Part shown: positions 25,561 to 34,224 of the stretch, one piece after another | Layout of the letters: every line of letters begins with the position of its first letter | How positions within the stretch are numbered: the stretch's first letter is position 1 | Origin: an uncultured Candidatus Melainabacteria bacterium | GTDB lineage: Bacteria; Cyanobacteriota; Vampirovibrionia; Gastranaerophilales; Gastranaerophilaceae | NCBI GenBank assembly: GCA_934754425.1 | Contig: CAKVIN010000002.1 | Span: 68,666-132,665 of the forward strand | DNA length: 64,000 nt | Reading direction: 5' to 3' | The notes under the pieces: generated by a model | What the model saw: the letters and a program-made list of their open reading frames with translations, nothing else | Databases searched by the model: none | What the model was told of the DNA's origin: nothing | Translations under genes and position numbers: made by a program

Positions 25561-25732
25561 TTCTAAAAATCTTTACAAAAGGGATTTTAAAGAGATTTTA
25601 TTAAAATTTATGAAAAATAAATTAACCTTTTTACACTCTCTCATCAGGTGATATAAATTTTTTGCCAAGAAAATAGAATAAGTAAGATTAAAGAGGAAAA
25701 AATTTGTAATAATGTTGTTTAAATACAAACAA

Positions 25733-25772
25733 GTGGGCGTCATTGCGAGATTCGTTAGAATCGTGGCAATCC
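25733..25772. repeat. REP-like palindromic element
   Basis: The sequence GGGCGTCATTGCGAGATTC, a GTTA centre, and GAATCGTGGCAATCC forms an imperfect hairpin (ATTGC/GCAAT outer, GATTC/GAATC inner). It is GC-richer than its surroundings. Elements with a GTCATTGCGAG...GGCAATCC pattern are scattered in many bacterial genomes. Only one copy is seen here. Confidence 0.6.
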
Positions 25773-25832
25773 ATAATATTCATTAATTAAAATAGGGCTA
25801 CAATTGTTGTTTGGCACAAAGAGGAGATAATT

Positions 25833-27908
25833 TTGAAAAACAAAATAATATCGTTGGTTTTACTATTATTGTTAGCGTTCAATAACTTAGGAGCGATAAC
25901 ATTTGCAAAAGAGGATATTCAAGCTGTTCAAACTGAGGCGCACAGATATCCAGATTACGCAAAAATGTACGTCGGTGAAGACAAGTTTGAAGGATTTAAC
26001 AGAAAAATGTTTAACTTAAATCGCAAGCTCAACAAGTTTGTAGCTCGTCCTGTGCATATTTTGTGGTCATCTATTATGCCAAAATACGGAATGGACAGGA
26101 TTAAAAATGCTTACAACAATATTGAATACCCTAAACGTCTTGCAAGTTGCATAATTCAGCGTGACGGAGAAGGGATAAAAAAAGAAACTGTAAGATTTTT
26201 AACCAATTCTACAATCGGTTTGGGCGGTTTGTTTGACCCCGCTGAGAAGATTTTCAAGGTTAAACCGACTAACGAAAACATGGAACAAGCTTTATGTAAA
26301 TGTAAAATGTGCTCCGGTTCTTACCTTGTTATGCCTTGTCTTAATGCTTGTACTCCACGTTCACTTTGCGGTAGAGCTTTAGAAGCTGCACTTGACCCTT
26401 CTGTATATTTAGCGACACCGCTTACTGCATTAGTAAAATTTGGATTAATGGTCAACAGAACTTCTTACATGCAACCTTTAGCCAAAATGATTGAGAGTGA
26501 TTATGCCGACCCTTATGATATTCAAAAAAAATTGTATGGGATGGAAAATTATATCAGAAATTCAAATCTGGATAGAAAAGATTTACTGACTACGAATGCA
26601 GAAATTATAGAAGAAATCGCCAAAGAAGTTCAAGCTCCTGAAATAGCCAAAAATACCGAAGAGAACAAAGAAGGTGATATAACAGGTGCGGCTGCCGCAA
26701 TTGAAGATATAGAAGATATTGAAATTATAAAAAAAGAACCGTTAAAGGTTGATATAGAGCTTGCAGATTTCAACGCACAAACTCCCATTGTAGATTCTAT
26801 GCGCACAGCACTTTTTGACAACCCTGATATAAATAAATCTATTTGGAACGAACTTTCTATTTGGAATAGAAGTTTTGCAAAACGTATCAAAACAGGTTCT
26901 GTAAACATTGCAGAGGGGCGAGATGATTATAAATTCCGTTACATTTTACAAAAAGATAGAACTTCTCCGCTTGTAATACTTTATCCCTCAATTGGAGAAG
27001 GTTCAAATGCGCATCATTCAACTGTATTTGCCAAAATATTTTATGATGAAGGGTATTCTGTAGTAATGCAAGGAAGTCATTTCCATTGGGAATTTGTAAA
27101 AAGTATGCCGAGTGGTTATTGCCCAGGGATTCCTGCACAAGATAGTGATTACATAAAACTTGTGACAACAAAAATCCTTAAGAATTTGCAAGAAAAATAT
27201 GATTATGAACCAAGAGAAAAAGTTGTTGTTGGAACATCTTTTGGCGCTATGGCAACACTATTTTTGGCAGACAAAGAAAGCAAAAATAACACGCTTAATA
27301 TAGATAAATTTATAGCCATATCTCCACCTATAGAATTGATTTACGCTTTAGAGCAATTGGATAAAAATAGCGATGAATTTGATAAAAACTCTCCGGAAGT
27401 TAAACATAAAACAGCCGTAACTGCTGCAAAGATTTTACAACTTGTACAAGCTAAAAACTCCTCAGATTTAAAAGTTGATACTCTTCCGTTTAGTGAAGAA
27501 GAAGGAAAACTTATCACAACATTTATATTAAGACAAAAATTATCGGATTTGATTTTTGCGATAGAAAATATTGCCACCGGTAAAAAAACAGATTTTTATG
27601 AAGCGTTTAATGATATGAGTTATCAAGATTATGCACAAAAATATTTATTAAAAGATAGTATTCTTACGATGGATGATTTGCGGTACGAAACGAGTTTGTA
27701 TTCTTTAGCAGACTATTTGAAAAATAATAACAACTACAGTATTTATCATTCTCTTGATGATTTTTTTACTAACAAAAATCAAATAGCGAAACTTAAAGAT
27801 ATTGCAGGAAAACATCTTGTTTCATTATCAAACGGTTCACATTTAGGTTTTTTGTATAGAAAAGAATTTTTAGATGTTTTAAAACAAGATATCGAATACT
27901 CAAATTGA
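25833..27908 (+). CDS. MlaA-like domain fused to an alpha/beta hydrolase
   Basis: The 691-aa protein begins with a signal peptide lacking a lipobox Cys. Residues 50-245 match MlaA (VacJ): GFNRKMFNLNRKLNKFVARPV, then RFLTNSTIGLGGLFDPAEKI and SYLVMPCL. MlaA moves mislocalised phospholipids out of the outer membrane. The usual GPGPY region is replaced by a Cys-rich stretch (C155, C157, C160, C169, C173, C179). After an acidic linker, 370-690 is an alpha/beta hydrolase with GTSFGA (nucleophile Ser469) and a C-terminal SNGSHLGF giving the His. The start is TTG with GAGGAG 6 bases upstream. A coupled lipid-extraction and hydrolysis role is inference. Confidence 0.8.
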   Translation: MKNKIISLVLLLLLAFNNLGAITFAKEDIQAVQTEAHRYPDYAKMYVGEDKFEGFNRKMFNLNRKLNKFVARPVHILWSSIMPKYGMDRIKNAYNNIEYPKRLASCIIQRDGEGIKKETVRFLTNSTIGLGGLFDPAEKIFKVKPTNENMEQALCKCKMCSGSYLVMPCLNACTPRSLCGRALEAALDPSVYLATPLTALVKFGLMVNRTSYMQPLAKMIESDYADPYDIQKKLYGMENYIRNSNLDRKDLLTTNAEIIEEIAKEVQAPEIAKNTEENKEGDITGAAAAIEDIEDIEIIKKEPLKVDIELADFNAQTPIVDSMRTALFDNPDINKSIWNELSIWNRSFAKRIKTGSVNIAEGRDDYKFRYILQKDRTSPLVILYPSIGEGSNAHHSTVFAKIFYDEGYSVVMQGSHFHWEFVKSMPSGYCPGIPAQDSDYIKLVTTKILKNLQEKYDYEPREKVVVGTSFGAMATLFLADKESKNNTLNIDKFIAISPPIELIYALEQLDKNSDEFDKNSPEVKHKTAVTAAKILQLVQAKNSSDLKVDTLPFSEEEGKLITTFILRQKLSDLIFAIENIATGKKTDFYEAFNDMSYQDYAQKYLLKDSILTMDDLRYETSLYSLADYLKNNNNYSIYHSLDDFFTNKNQIAKLKDIAGKHLVSLSNGSHLGFLYRKEFLDVLKQDIEYSN

Positions 27909-27939
27909 GTATTAATAAATTAACATAGCAATTTTGTGA

Positions 27940-27954
27940 TACAATTCAAGTATG
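27940..27954 (+). promoter_or_regulatory. Leaderless promoter of the Pif1-type helicase gene
   Basis: TACAAT (27940-27945) is followed by six bases and the ATG at 27952. No Shine-Dalgarno is present. Confidence 0.6.
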
Positions 27955-30021
27955 ACAAATCCCGATTTCGCAAATCCTCAAGAAGTTTTAAAAATATTTT
28001 GTTCTGAAAATGTGAATTACGCAGAATTGCAAAATATTGCAGAAAATTTACTCAATCAAATACCAGAACTCCACATTAATCAAGATGGACGTAAATTTCA
28101 AGCTATTACACAAATTATTTTAGAATGTTTAAAAAGAATTCACAATTTTTCTTCAAATGAATGGGTCTCTGAATCAAAGCTCCGGCATGAATTAAAACAA
28201 AATGAACATATTATAGAATTCACCAGAATAAGTGCAAAACAAGAATTATGTTTATATAAAATTGTTAATTTTAATCAAGTAGATTTTGATAAAGAGTTAG
28301 TATTTGCGGATGAATTTGAAATCGTATCTAAAAAATCTAAAGAAATTAAGCAAAAACAAGAAGGGGTAAAGCAAAAGGGGGTAAAAGAAGGGGTAAATGA
28401 AGGGGTAAAAAAAGATGATGATGAAACTTTTTTAAAAATACTCACTCTTCTTAAAAATGGTGAAAATGTTTTCTTGACAGGTTTTGCCGGAACCGGAAAG
28501 AGTTATATTTTAAACAAACTTAAAGAAAAATTTAAAAAGAAACTTGTAATTACAAGTACAACCGGCATTGCAGCAGTTAATGTAAAAGGACAAACGCTTC
28601 ATTCTTGGGCTGGTGTAGGTTTATGTAGAAATACGGTATTTAATACGGTTGAAAAAATTAAAAAACGTCCGACACAATACAAACAGATTATGAATTGCAA
28701 AATACTTGCCGTTGATGAAATTTCTATGCTTAATATAGAAGCTTTTGAATATATAAATGAAGTGTTGCGTGCAGTGAGAGAATGTAATGAACCATTTGGC
28801 GGAATTCAAGTATTGTTTATAGGTGATTTTTTTCAACTTCCTCCGGTAGAAAAAGAACAACAAGAAAGTCGATATTGCTTTGATTCGCACGTGTGGAAAG
28901 AGTTGAATTTACAGAATGTTGTATTAAAAAAGAACTACAGACAAAATGAACAAAATTTTATAACCGCTTTAGCTCATATGCGTGAAAATTGTTTGGAAAT
29001 TGAGGACGTAGAGCTTTTAAAAAACAGATGCGTAGAGAATGATACGTATCAAACCGATATTTTACATATTTTTTCTACAAACGAAGAAGCAAACCGTTAT
29101 AATCTAACAAAATTCAATATGATTGATGAGCCGGTTAAAATTTTCAAATCAGAGGACGGAGTTTATAGAGGAACAAAGCTTGTAACAGAAGGATTTACAG
29201 ATAGTGAAAATTACATATTAGAAATTTTTTCAAAAAATTGTCGTGCAGAAAAAGAAATTGCATTGAAACTCGGCGCAAAAGTTATGTTGCTTGTAAATAT
29301 GGATTTTAACAAAGGGTTGATTAATGGTGCTTGCGGGAATATTGAAGCGTTTTATGATGATACAATAAGTATAAAATTTGATAATGGAGTTGTCGCTGCA
29401 ATTCCTCGACACACTTTTGAATATTATTATAATGAAAGAGTTGTTGCAGAAAGAAAACAATTTCCGCTGAAGCTTGCGTATGGCATTACCATTCATAAAT
29501 CACAAGGTATGACTTTAGATAAGCTTGTTGTAGATTGCGCAAGAATTTTTGAACGTGGTCAAGCTTATGTTGCAATGAGTCGAGTTAAAACCTTGGAAGG
29601 CTTGTATCTCAAAAATTTTGAACCACAAAAAGTTCTTGTAGATTCAAGAGTTGCTGATTTTTATGAAAACATAAAAGAAGTTAAAGATATTAAACCGAAT
29701 TTTGACGCTTTTATTAATTTTGATGCAGATGAAGAAATTGAACGTAAAAGTTTAGAAGAAGCAAAAAAAATAATTTTTGATTGTGTTGCAGAATTTAGCG
29801 GACAATATGGTAAAAGCGGTTTTTGTAAAATTTTAGCAGGAAGCCGGCAGATAAAAGATAACGGATATAATGAAAATGTGACTTCGTCAGAATTTTTAGG
29901 TGCATTAAAAGGTTGGAGTCAAAAAGCAATTGGTGAAATTATAGATGAATTAGTTGAACAAAAAGTTTTAACAGTTAAGAAAATCAGTTTTGGCAGACCG
30001 ATTTTGTGCGCTGTAAAATAG
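27952..30021 (+). CDS. Pif1/RecD-family DNA helicase
   Basis: The 689-aa protein has an N-terminal region of about 125 residues of unknown fold, a linker with repeated GVK units (about 138-152), then superfamily 1B helicase motifs: Walker A GFAGTGKSYIL (near 175-185), STTGIAAVNVKGQTLHSWAG, Walker B ILAVDEISML, GDFFQLPP, and YGITIHKSQGMTLDKL with QAYVAMSRVKTLEGL. The C-terminal 90 residues look like a winged helix as in RecQ-type helicases. Pif1 helicases unwind 5'-3' and resolve G-quadruplexes. The linker itself is encoded by four G tracts. It begins 44 bases after the MlaA fusion gene but has its own promoter. Confidence 0.88.
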   Translation: MTNPDFANPQEVLKIFCSENVNYAELQNIAENLLNQIPELHINQDGRKFQAITQIILECLKRIHNFSSNEWVSESKLRHELKQNEHIIEFTRISAKQELCLYKIVNFNQVDFDKELVFADEFEIVSKKSKEIKQKQEGVKQKGVKEGVNEGVKKDDDETFLKILTLLKNGENVFLTGFAGTGKSYILNKLKEKFKKKLVITSTTGIAAVNVKGQTLHSWAGVGLCRNTVFNTVEKIKKRPTQYKQIMNCKILAVDEISMLNIEAFEYINEVLRAVRECNEPFGGIQVLFIGDFFQLPPVEKEQQESRYCFDSHVWKELNLQNVVLKKNYRQNEQNFITALAHMRENCLEIEDVELLKNRCVENDTYQTDILHIFSTNEEANRYNLTKFNMIDEPVKIFKSEDGVYRGTKLVTEGFTDSENYILEIFSKNCRAEKEIALKLGAKVMLLVNMDFNKGLINGACGNIEAFYDDTISIKFDNGVVAAIPRHTFEYYYNERVVAERKQFPLKLAYGITIHKSQGMTLDKLVVDCARIFERGQAYVAMSRVKTLEGLYLKNFEPQKVLVDSRVADFYENIKEVKDIKPNFDAFINFDADEEIERKSLEEAKKIIFDCVAEFSGQYGKSGFCKILAGSRQIKDNGYNENVTSSEFLGALKGWSQKAIGEIIDELVEQKVLTVKKISFGRPILCAVK
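28363..28405 (+). repeat. Four G-tracts in the helicase linker (possible G-quadruplex)
   Basis: Runs of four or five G at 28363-28366, 28377-28381, 28390-28393 and 28402-28405 are separated by 8-10 A-rich bases, as tandem copies of AAGGGGTAAA. Such runs are rare in this AT-rich window. Loop lengths exceed the canonical seven, so folding is uncertain. Confidence 0.5.
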
Positions 30022-30132
30022 TTTTTATTTTCTAATTTTATTTAAACTATCTTTACATTTGTAACATTTTAGGCAATTTATAATCAGAAATTTACTTTAT
30101 ATAAATACGAGGACTTAAAAGAGGATATTTAT

Positions 30133-32235
30133 ATGAAGGATATCAAAAGAAAAATTTCAGCTTTAGTTTTAGGCACAGTATTTGCTTCTATGCAGATTTC
30201 ATTTGCAGCTATAGATACAGGTTTAGGCGCAGGAAACGGTGGAGCTGTTATTAATAATACAACCGGTGGTTTTGCAGGTATAAACGGTGCCGGCACCGGT
30301 AATGTAGATTTAAATTTCAATGGCAATGCTCACGTTAATTGGAATACATTGAACGTAAATAAAGGTGAATCTTTAAATTTCAATGCAACAAACGGTGCAA
30401 ATGGATTGACTGTTTTAAATACAGTAAATCAAGGTATGTCAAATATTTACGGTCAAATTAATGCTAATCAAGGTATTAGCCAATTAATTATTTCAAATCC
30501 AAACGGTGTATTGTTTGATGGCGCACAATTCACAACAGCAGGTGATGCTATGATTACAACTCAACCAATGACTGCAACTTTTGTAGATGGAGTTATGAAT
30601 GTATCAAATGTATCAACAACTAACGCAGTTGGTGTTGTAAAAATACAAGATTCTAATATCAATGTCGGTGGTGAATTTAATATTTTAGCTCCATCAATCG
30701 GTGTTGTTGAAGGAACTATCAAAGCAGGTAACGGAATGAAATTGATTACTGCTAACGGACAAGATTATCTTTCAACAGGAAATCTAAACAATTCAAAAGG
30801 TGTTAGACTTGAAACCGTAAATATTGATGGTGATGTTTATGTAATCGCTGATAAAGGTATTGTAAAAACCGTTGGCGGAGGTAAAATAAACGGCAACTTA
30901 AATATTAAATCCGACGACAGTGTAGCATTAAACTACGTTGATAACGGCAAAGCTCTTCACGTAACCGGTGATGTTGATGTCGATGGCAATGGTGTTTTAA
31001 TGTACGCAAGAAACACAAAGGTTGATGGCAATTTAAACATGGCTAACGGCGGTGGTTTCCTTGAAGTTGGTAATGTTCAAGTTGGCAAAAATATGAACCT
31101 TAAAACAACTGCTAAATCAGAAAACCCACAAGGTTATAAACACTTTGTTCACGTTGTCGGTAACAATAAAATCGGTGGAAATGCAACAATTGAAGCGAAA
31201 GATAATATTCACATAGGCAACTACAATTTTGAAGAAAAGAAACTTCTTGATGGTAGTTTAACAGTTGGTGGTGATTTGGTTGCTCATTCAATTGATGGCC
31301 ACATTATGACAACGATTGACACAACTGCAAACAAAATTTCTTTAAAATCAGATAACTTAAACGTATTAACAGACGGAAAAGCTACTTTAACCGCTAAAGA
31401 ATATGAGTTTTCTTCAAATGGTTATATAGGTGGTCTTGGTGCTACTGAAAATAATACAGTTGACGAAGTAGTTATCGCAATTATGGAAAACTATAAATAT
31501 ATTCCTGATACAGTTAAAAATGCAGGTAATATTAATATTGCAGGTGGTAATATCACAAGAATTGATACTCCATCTACAGCAAATATTTTATCAAAAGGTG
31601 ATGTAAAATTAACCGGAGCAAATGCAAAACAAATTAACATAACAGCTCCTGATAAATATATCGAAATCACCGGTGATGGAGTTCACGCTGATACAATAAC
31701 TGTTGGAAAAGAAACGAATAAATTAAAAGTTGATTTTCCGGAAAGAGATTATACTCTTAAATACACAAACATTAGAGATGAACAAGAAGTTACAGTAAAC
31801 AAAAATGAAGTAATTACATATGAATTAACAAACGCAAAAAATGGTTACAATGACGGTAATCAGGTAAAGGGTAAATCAACATACTTGGTAGGTCCGGATG
31901 CTCCAAATCCTCCTACTCCAGACCCAGACCCTGATCCGGATCCAAAGCCACCAGTACCAGACCCAGATCCAGACCCACAACCACCGGTACCAGATCCTGA
32001 TCCAGATCCACAACCACCAGTACCGGACCCAGACCCAGACCCAATTATCACCCCAGATGATAATGATAACGCAAAAGTTCTAAGAAGTTTTGAAAACAAG
32101 GGAATCGATTTAAATCAAGTATACACACCGGTAGCATACGCAGCAGACTTAGATGATGATAAAAATGATACAGGAGTTAGAAAAAATGTTGATGGTTCTG
32201 TAACAGTCGTAAGAGCCTTCCCGATGAATAAATAA
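30133..32235 (+). CDS. TPS-domain filamentous-haemagglutinin-like exoprotein
   Basis: The protein of 700 aa starts with a signal peptide (about 1-27). The next 130 residues match the two-partner-secretion domain (haemagglutination activity domain), including NWNTLNVNKGESLNF and ISNPNGVLFDGAQF with the NPNGV motif. A long beta-helix-like body follows. Near 595-640 is a proline-aspartate repeat array (PDPDPDP units joined by PPVP), then a 60-residue tail. TPS proteins cross the outer membrane through a TpsB pore and act as adhesins or toxins. No TpsB gene is in the window. AAAAGAGGA precedes the ATG; a terminator follows. Confidence 0.85.
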   Translation: MKDIKRKISALVLGTVFASMQISFAAIDTGLGAGNGGAVINNTTGGFAGINGAGTGNVDLNFNGNAHVNWNTLNVNKGESLNFNATNGANGLTVLNTVNQGMSNIYGQINANQGISQLIISNPNGVLFDGAQFTTAGDAMITTQPMTATFVDGVMNVSNVSTTNAVGVVKIQDSNINVGGEFNILAPSIGVVEGTIKAGNGMKLITANGQDYLSTGNLNNSKGVRLETVNIDGDVYVIADKGIVKTVGGGKINGNLNIKSDDSVALNYVDNGKALHVTGDVDVDGNGVLMYARNTKVDGNLNMANGGGFLEVGNVQVGKNMNLKTTAKSENPQGYKHFVHVVGNNKIGGNATIEAKDNIHIGNYNFEEKKLLDGSLTVGGDLVAHSIDGHIMTTIDTTANKISLKSDNLNVLTDGKATLTAKEYEFSSNGYIGGLGATENNTVDEVVIAIMENYKYIPDTVKNAGNINIAGGNITRIDTPSTANILSKGDVKLTGANAKQINITAPDKYIEITGDGVHADTITVGKETNKLKVDFPERDYTLKYTNIRDEQEVTVNKNEVITYELTNAKNGYNDGNQVKGKSTYLVGPDAPNPPTPDPDPDPDPKPPVPDPDPDPQPPVPDPDPDPQPPVPDPDPDPIITPDDNDNAKVLRSFENKGIDLNQVYTPVAYAADLDDDKNDTGVRKNVDGSVTVVRAFPMNK

Positions 32236-32257
32236 AAATTGATGAAAGATGGATAAA

Positions 32258-32298
32258 AAATAAGCGGTTTTACTAAAAAACCGCTTATTTTTTTTCTT
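32258..32298 (+). terminator. Rho-independent terminator
   Basis: AATAAGCGGTTTT and AAAACCGCTTATT form a stem of 13 or more base pairs with a 5-base loop and a long T run. It ends the adhesin transcript. Confidence 0.92.
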
Positions 32299-32349
32299 AT
32301 TTTGAGTTAAAATAATAATATAAACACAGAAGATAAAAAGGATTTGAAT

Positions 32350-33501
32350 ATGTTTATATTAGAAAAACCATACGTTTCAGAATTGCTAATAGACACAATT
32401 GTTCAAAATGATTGGCCTGTTTTAAAAAATCAAACAATCTTAGACTCTGATATAGAAGAAGGTGCTTTTGATATCATACCATCAGATATTGCAAAAAATT
32501 ATTATATTGCACAAGAATTTCCTTTAATTTATTCAAATTCAGAATTAGCTCACAATTGGGTTTTAGAAAATTTGCCGGATTCAAACTTAAGCAAATATAT
32601 AAAGTTATTTAAAAATAAAATTGAATTTCGTGACTTTCTTAAAGAAATGTTTCCTGATTTTTATTATAAAGGAGCAACATTAGAAGAAATAAAAAACATT
32701 AAACCAGAAGAGTTAAAATATCCAATTGTAATAAAACCATCAATGGGGATTGATAATATTGGAGTTCATTGCATAAATGAAGCTAAGGAATTGGCTGATA
32801 CAATTTCAAAACTTGAAAAAGAAATGCAACACGCAACAAAAATGTATCCTAAACAAACTATTTCGACTACACAAGTTATCATTGAAGAATTAATCAAAGG
32901 CGAAGAATATTCGATAGATGCATATTTTGACAGAGATGGAGAACCTGTAATTTTAAACATTTTTCAACATCCGGCATGCAACTGTTTTAAAGCTAATAAT
33001 AGAATTTATTTAACATCAACGGGAATAATGATTAAATATCTTGCTAAATTTGGACTACTGTTGAGAGATATTGGATTATTAAAAGATATACGAAACTTAC
33101 CAATACATATGGAAGTCAAAGTTACAGATGATGGAAATATTATTCCTATAGAAATCAACCCTATGAGATTTTCAACTTGGTGCGCAGCAGATATCGCAAA
33201 ATATGCTTGGGGAATAAATGTTTATGAATACTTTTTTGAACAAGATGCGCCTGATTGGAATGAGATTTTCTCTAATGCAAGCAGTGATGTTTTTTATTAT
33301 TCTATTGCAGATGTACCAAGTGTAGGTAATATAAACGGTTTTCAATATGAAAAATATTTAAGCAATTTTTCTAATGTTTTAGAAGTTAGAAGGATTGATT
33401 ATTCTTCAAATCCAATATTTGCGTTGGTTTTTGGTTCCACAAGAAGCAAAGACGAAATTGTAGACATCTTATCACTTGATATTAAAGATTATATTTTATA
33501 A
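32350..33501 (+). CDS. ATP-grasp domain ligase-like protein, unknown substrate
   Basis: The 383-aa soluble protein has an ATP-grasp core: KYPIVIKPSMGIDNIGVHCI (ATP-binding Lys and glycine loop), then VIIEELIKGEEYSIDAYFD and IHMEVKVTDDGNIIPIEINPMRFS, with the Glu and Asn ligands for Mg-ATP. Such enzymes join a carboxylate to an amine or thiol through an acylphosphate. The substrate is unknown. AAGGA lies 7 bases before ATG 32350. It is followed 43 bases later by lptC, which has its own promoter. Confidence 0.8.
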   Translation: MFILEKPYVSELLIDTIVQNDWPVLKNQTILDSDIEEGAFDIIPSDIAKNYYIAQEFPLIYSNSELAHNWVLENLPDSNLSKYIKLFKNKIEFRDFLKEMFPDFYYKGATLEEIKNIKPEELKYPIVIKPSMGIDNIGVHCINEAKELADTISKLEKEMQHATKMYPKQTISTTQVIIEELIKGEEYSIDAYFDRDGEPVILNIFQHPACNCFKANNRIYLTSTGIMIKYLAKFGLLLRDIGLLKDIRNLPIHMEVKVTDDGNIIPIEINPMRFSTWCAADIAKYAWGINVYEYFFEQDAPDWNEIFSNASSDVFYYSIADVPSVGNINGFQYEKYLSNFSNVLEVRRIDYSSNPIFALVFGSTRSKDEIVDILSLDIKDYIL

Positions 33502-33509
33502 TCTTTTTG

Positions 33510-33547
33510 TTGATGTCAATTTCGCCCTGTGCTAAAATGTTCTTATG
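33510..33547 (+). promoter_or_regulatory. Leaderless promoter of the lptC-lptA-TPR operon
   Basis: TTGATG (33510-33515), a 17-base spacer, TAAAAT (33533-33538), six bases, then the ATG at 33545. This is the clearest two-box example of the pattern. No Shine-Dalgarno. Confidence 0.75.
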
Positions 33548-34195
33548 GAAAAACTTAAAAGTTTTTATGAGAGAATTAAGAATTTAGATAAGAAAAAAAG
33601 AACTTATCTTATTGTTGCTTTAGCAGTTATTTTAGTGATGGGCTGGGCATTTTTGAGCGCAGTTTTCATCACCGGAAATTATACCAGAGCGCAGCTTAAA
33701 GGTACACCGGATGAACAAAAAGTAGATGCTAGAGGTATTATTATTACTGAAACAAAACAGGGTAATAAGTATTTTGAAATATACGGTGAAACGGGGCATT
33801 ATAGCAATGATAATAGTATTGCTACATTAAATAATGTAATCGGTAATTTTTATAAAGATAATAAAGTAGCAATGAGTTTTCAGTCTTCAAAAGGAACTTA
33901 TGACGAAAAGACCGGAACTATTACGCTTTATGAAAATACTTATATTGTTTTAGAAGATTCAACCTCTCTTAATACCGACAAATTAACTTGGTCAGGTTCT
34001 GATAAAGATACAATTGCCGAAGGTCATGTTGTAATTAAGAAAAATAATGAAATGATTGCAACAGCTCAAAAGGGAATTATTTTTGCCGGTTATGAAAAAT
34101 TTAAAATCGTAGGTAAAACAACTACCAAGTTGTATAGCAAAGACGGTAAAGATGCAGGCGGTTCTGCATTCTCTGCAATGAGCGAAAAAAAATAA
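33545..34195 (+). CDS. lptC: LptC-like LPS export protein
   Basis: The 216-aa protein has one N-terminal membrane anchor (about 20-43) and a periplasmic beta-jellyroll-like part (GIIITETKQGNKYFEIYGETGHYSNDN, then KGTYDEKTGTITLYENTYI). LptC sits in the inner membrane with LptBFG and passes lipopolysaccharide to LptA. Spacing to the next gene is short (29 bases) and that gene is LptA-like, supporting the call. The protein is longer than E. coli LptC, as in cyanobacterial relatives. No lptB is in the window. Confidence 0.75.
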   Translation: MEKLKSFYERIKNLDKKKRTYLIVALAVILVMGWAFLSAVFITGNYTRAQLKGTPDEQKVDARGIIITETKQGNKYFEIYGETGHYSNDNSIATLNNVIGNFYKDNKVAMSFQSSKGTYDEKTGTITLYENTYIVLEDSTSLNTDKLTWSGSDKDTIAEGHVVIKKNNEMIATAQKGIIFAGYEKFKIVGKTTTKLYSKDGKDAGGSAFSAMSEKK

Positions 34196-34224
34196 ATTTT
34201 AGTACAAAAGGAAAAGGGGACTAA

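Larger units (their letters stand above)
25397..25832. other. Intergenic region between divergent large genes
   Basis: The 436 bases hold the overlapping inverted repeats, the AATTGTAACAATT palindrome and the REP-like element at 25733-25772. I see no ORF with a ribosome binding site. Promoters for both flanking genes must lie here. Confidence 0.5.

Noticed and set aside
31860..32099. Minus-strand Gly/Ser-rich frame
   Set aside because: It is the reverse of the Pro-Asp repeat in the adhesin gene; low complexity only.
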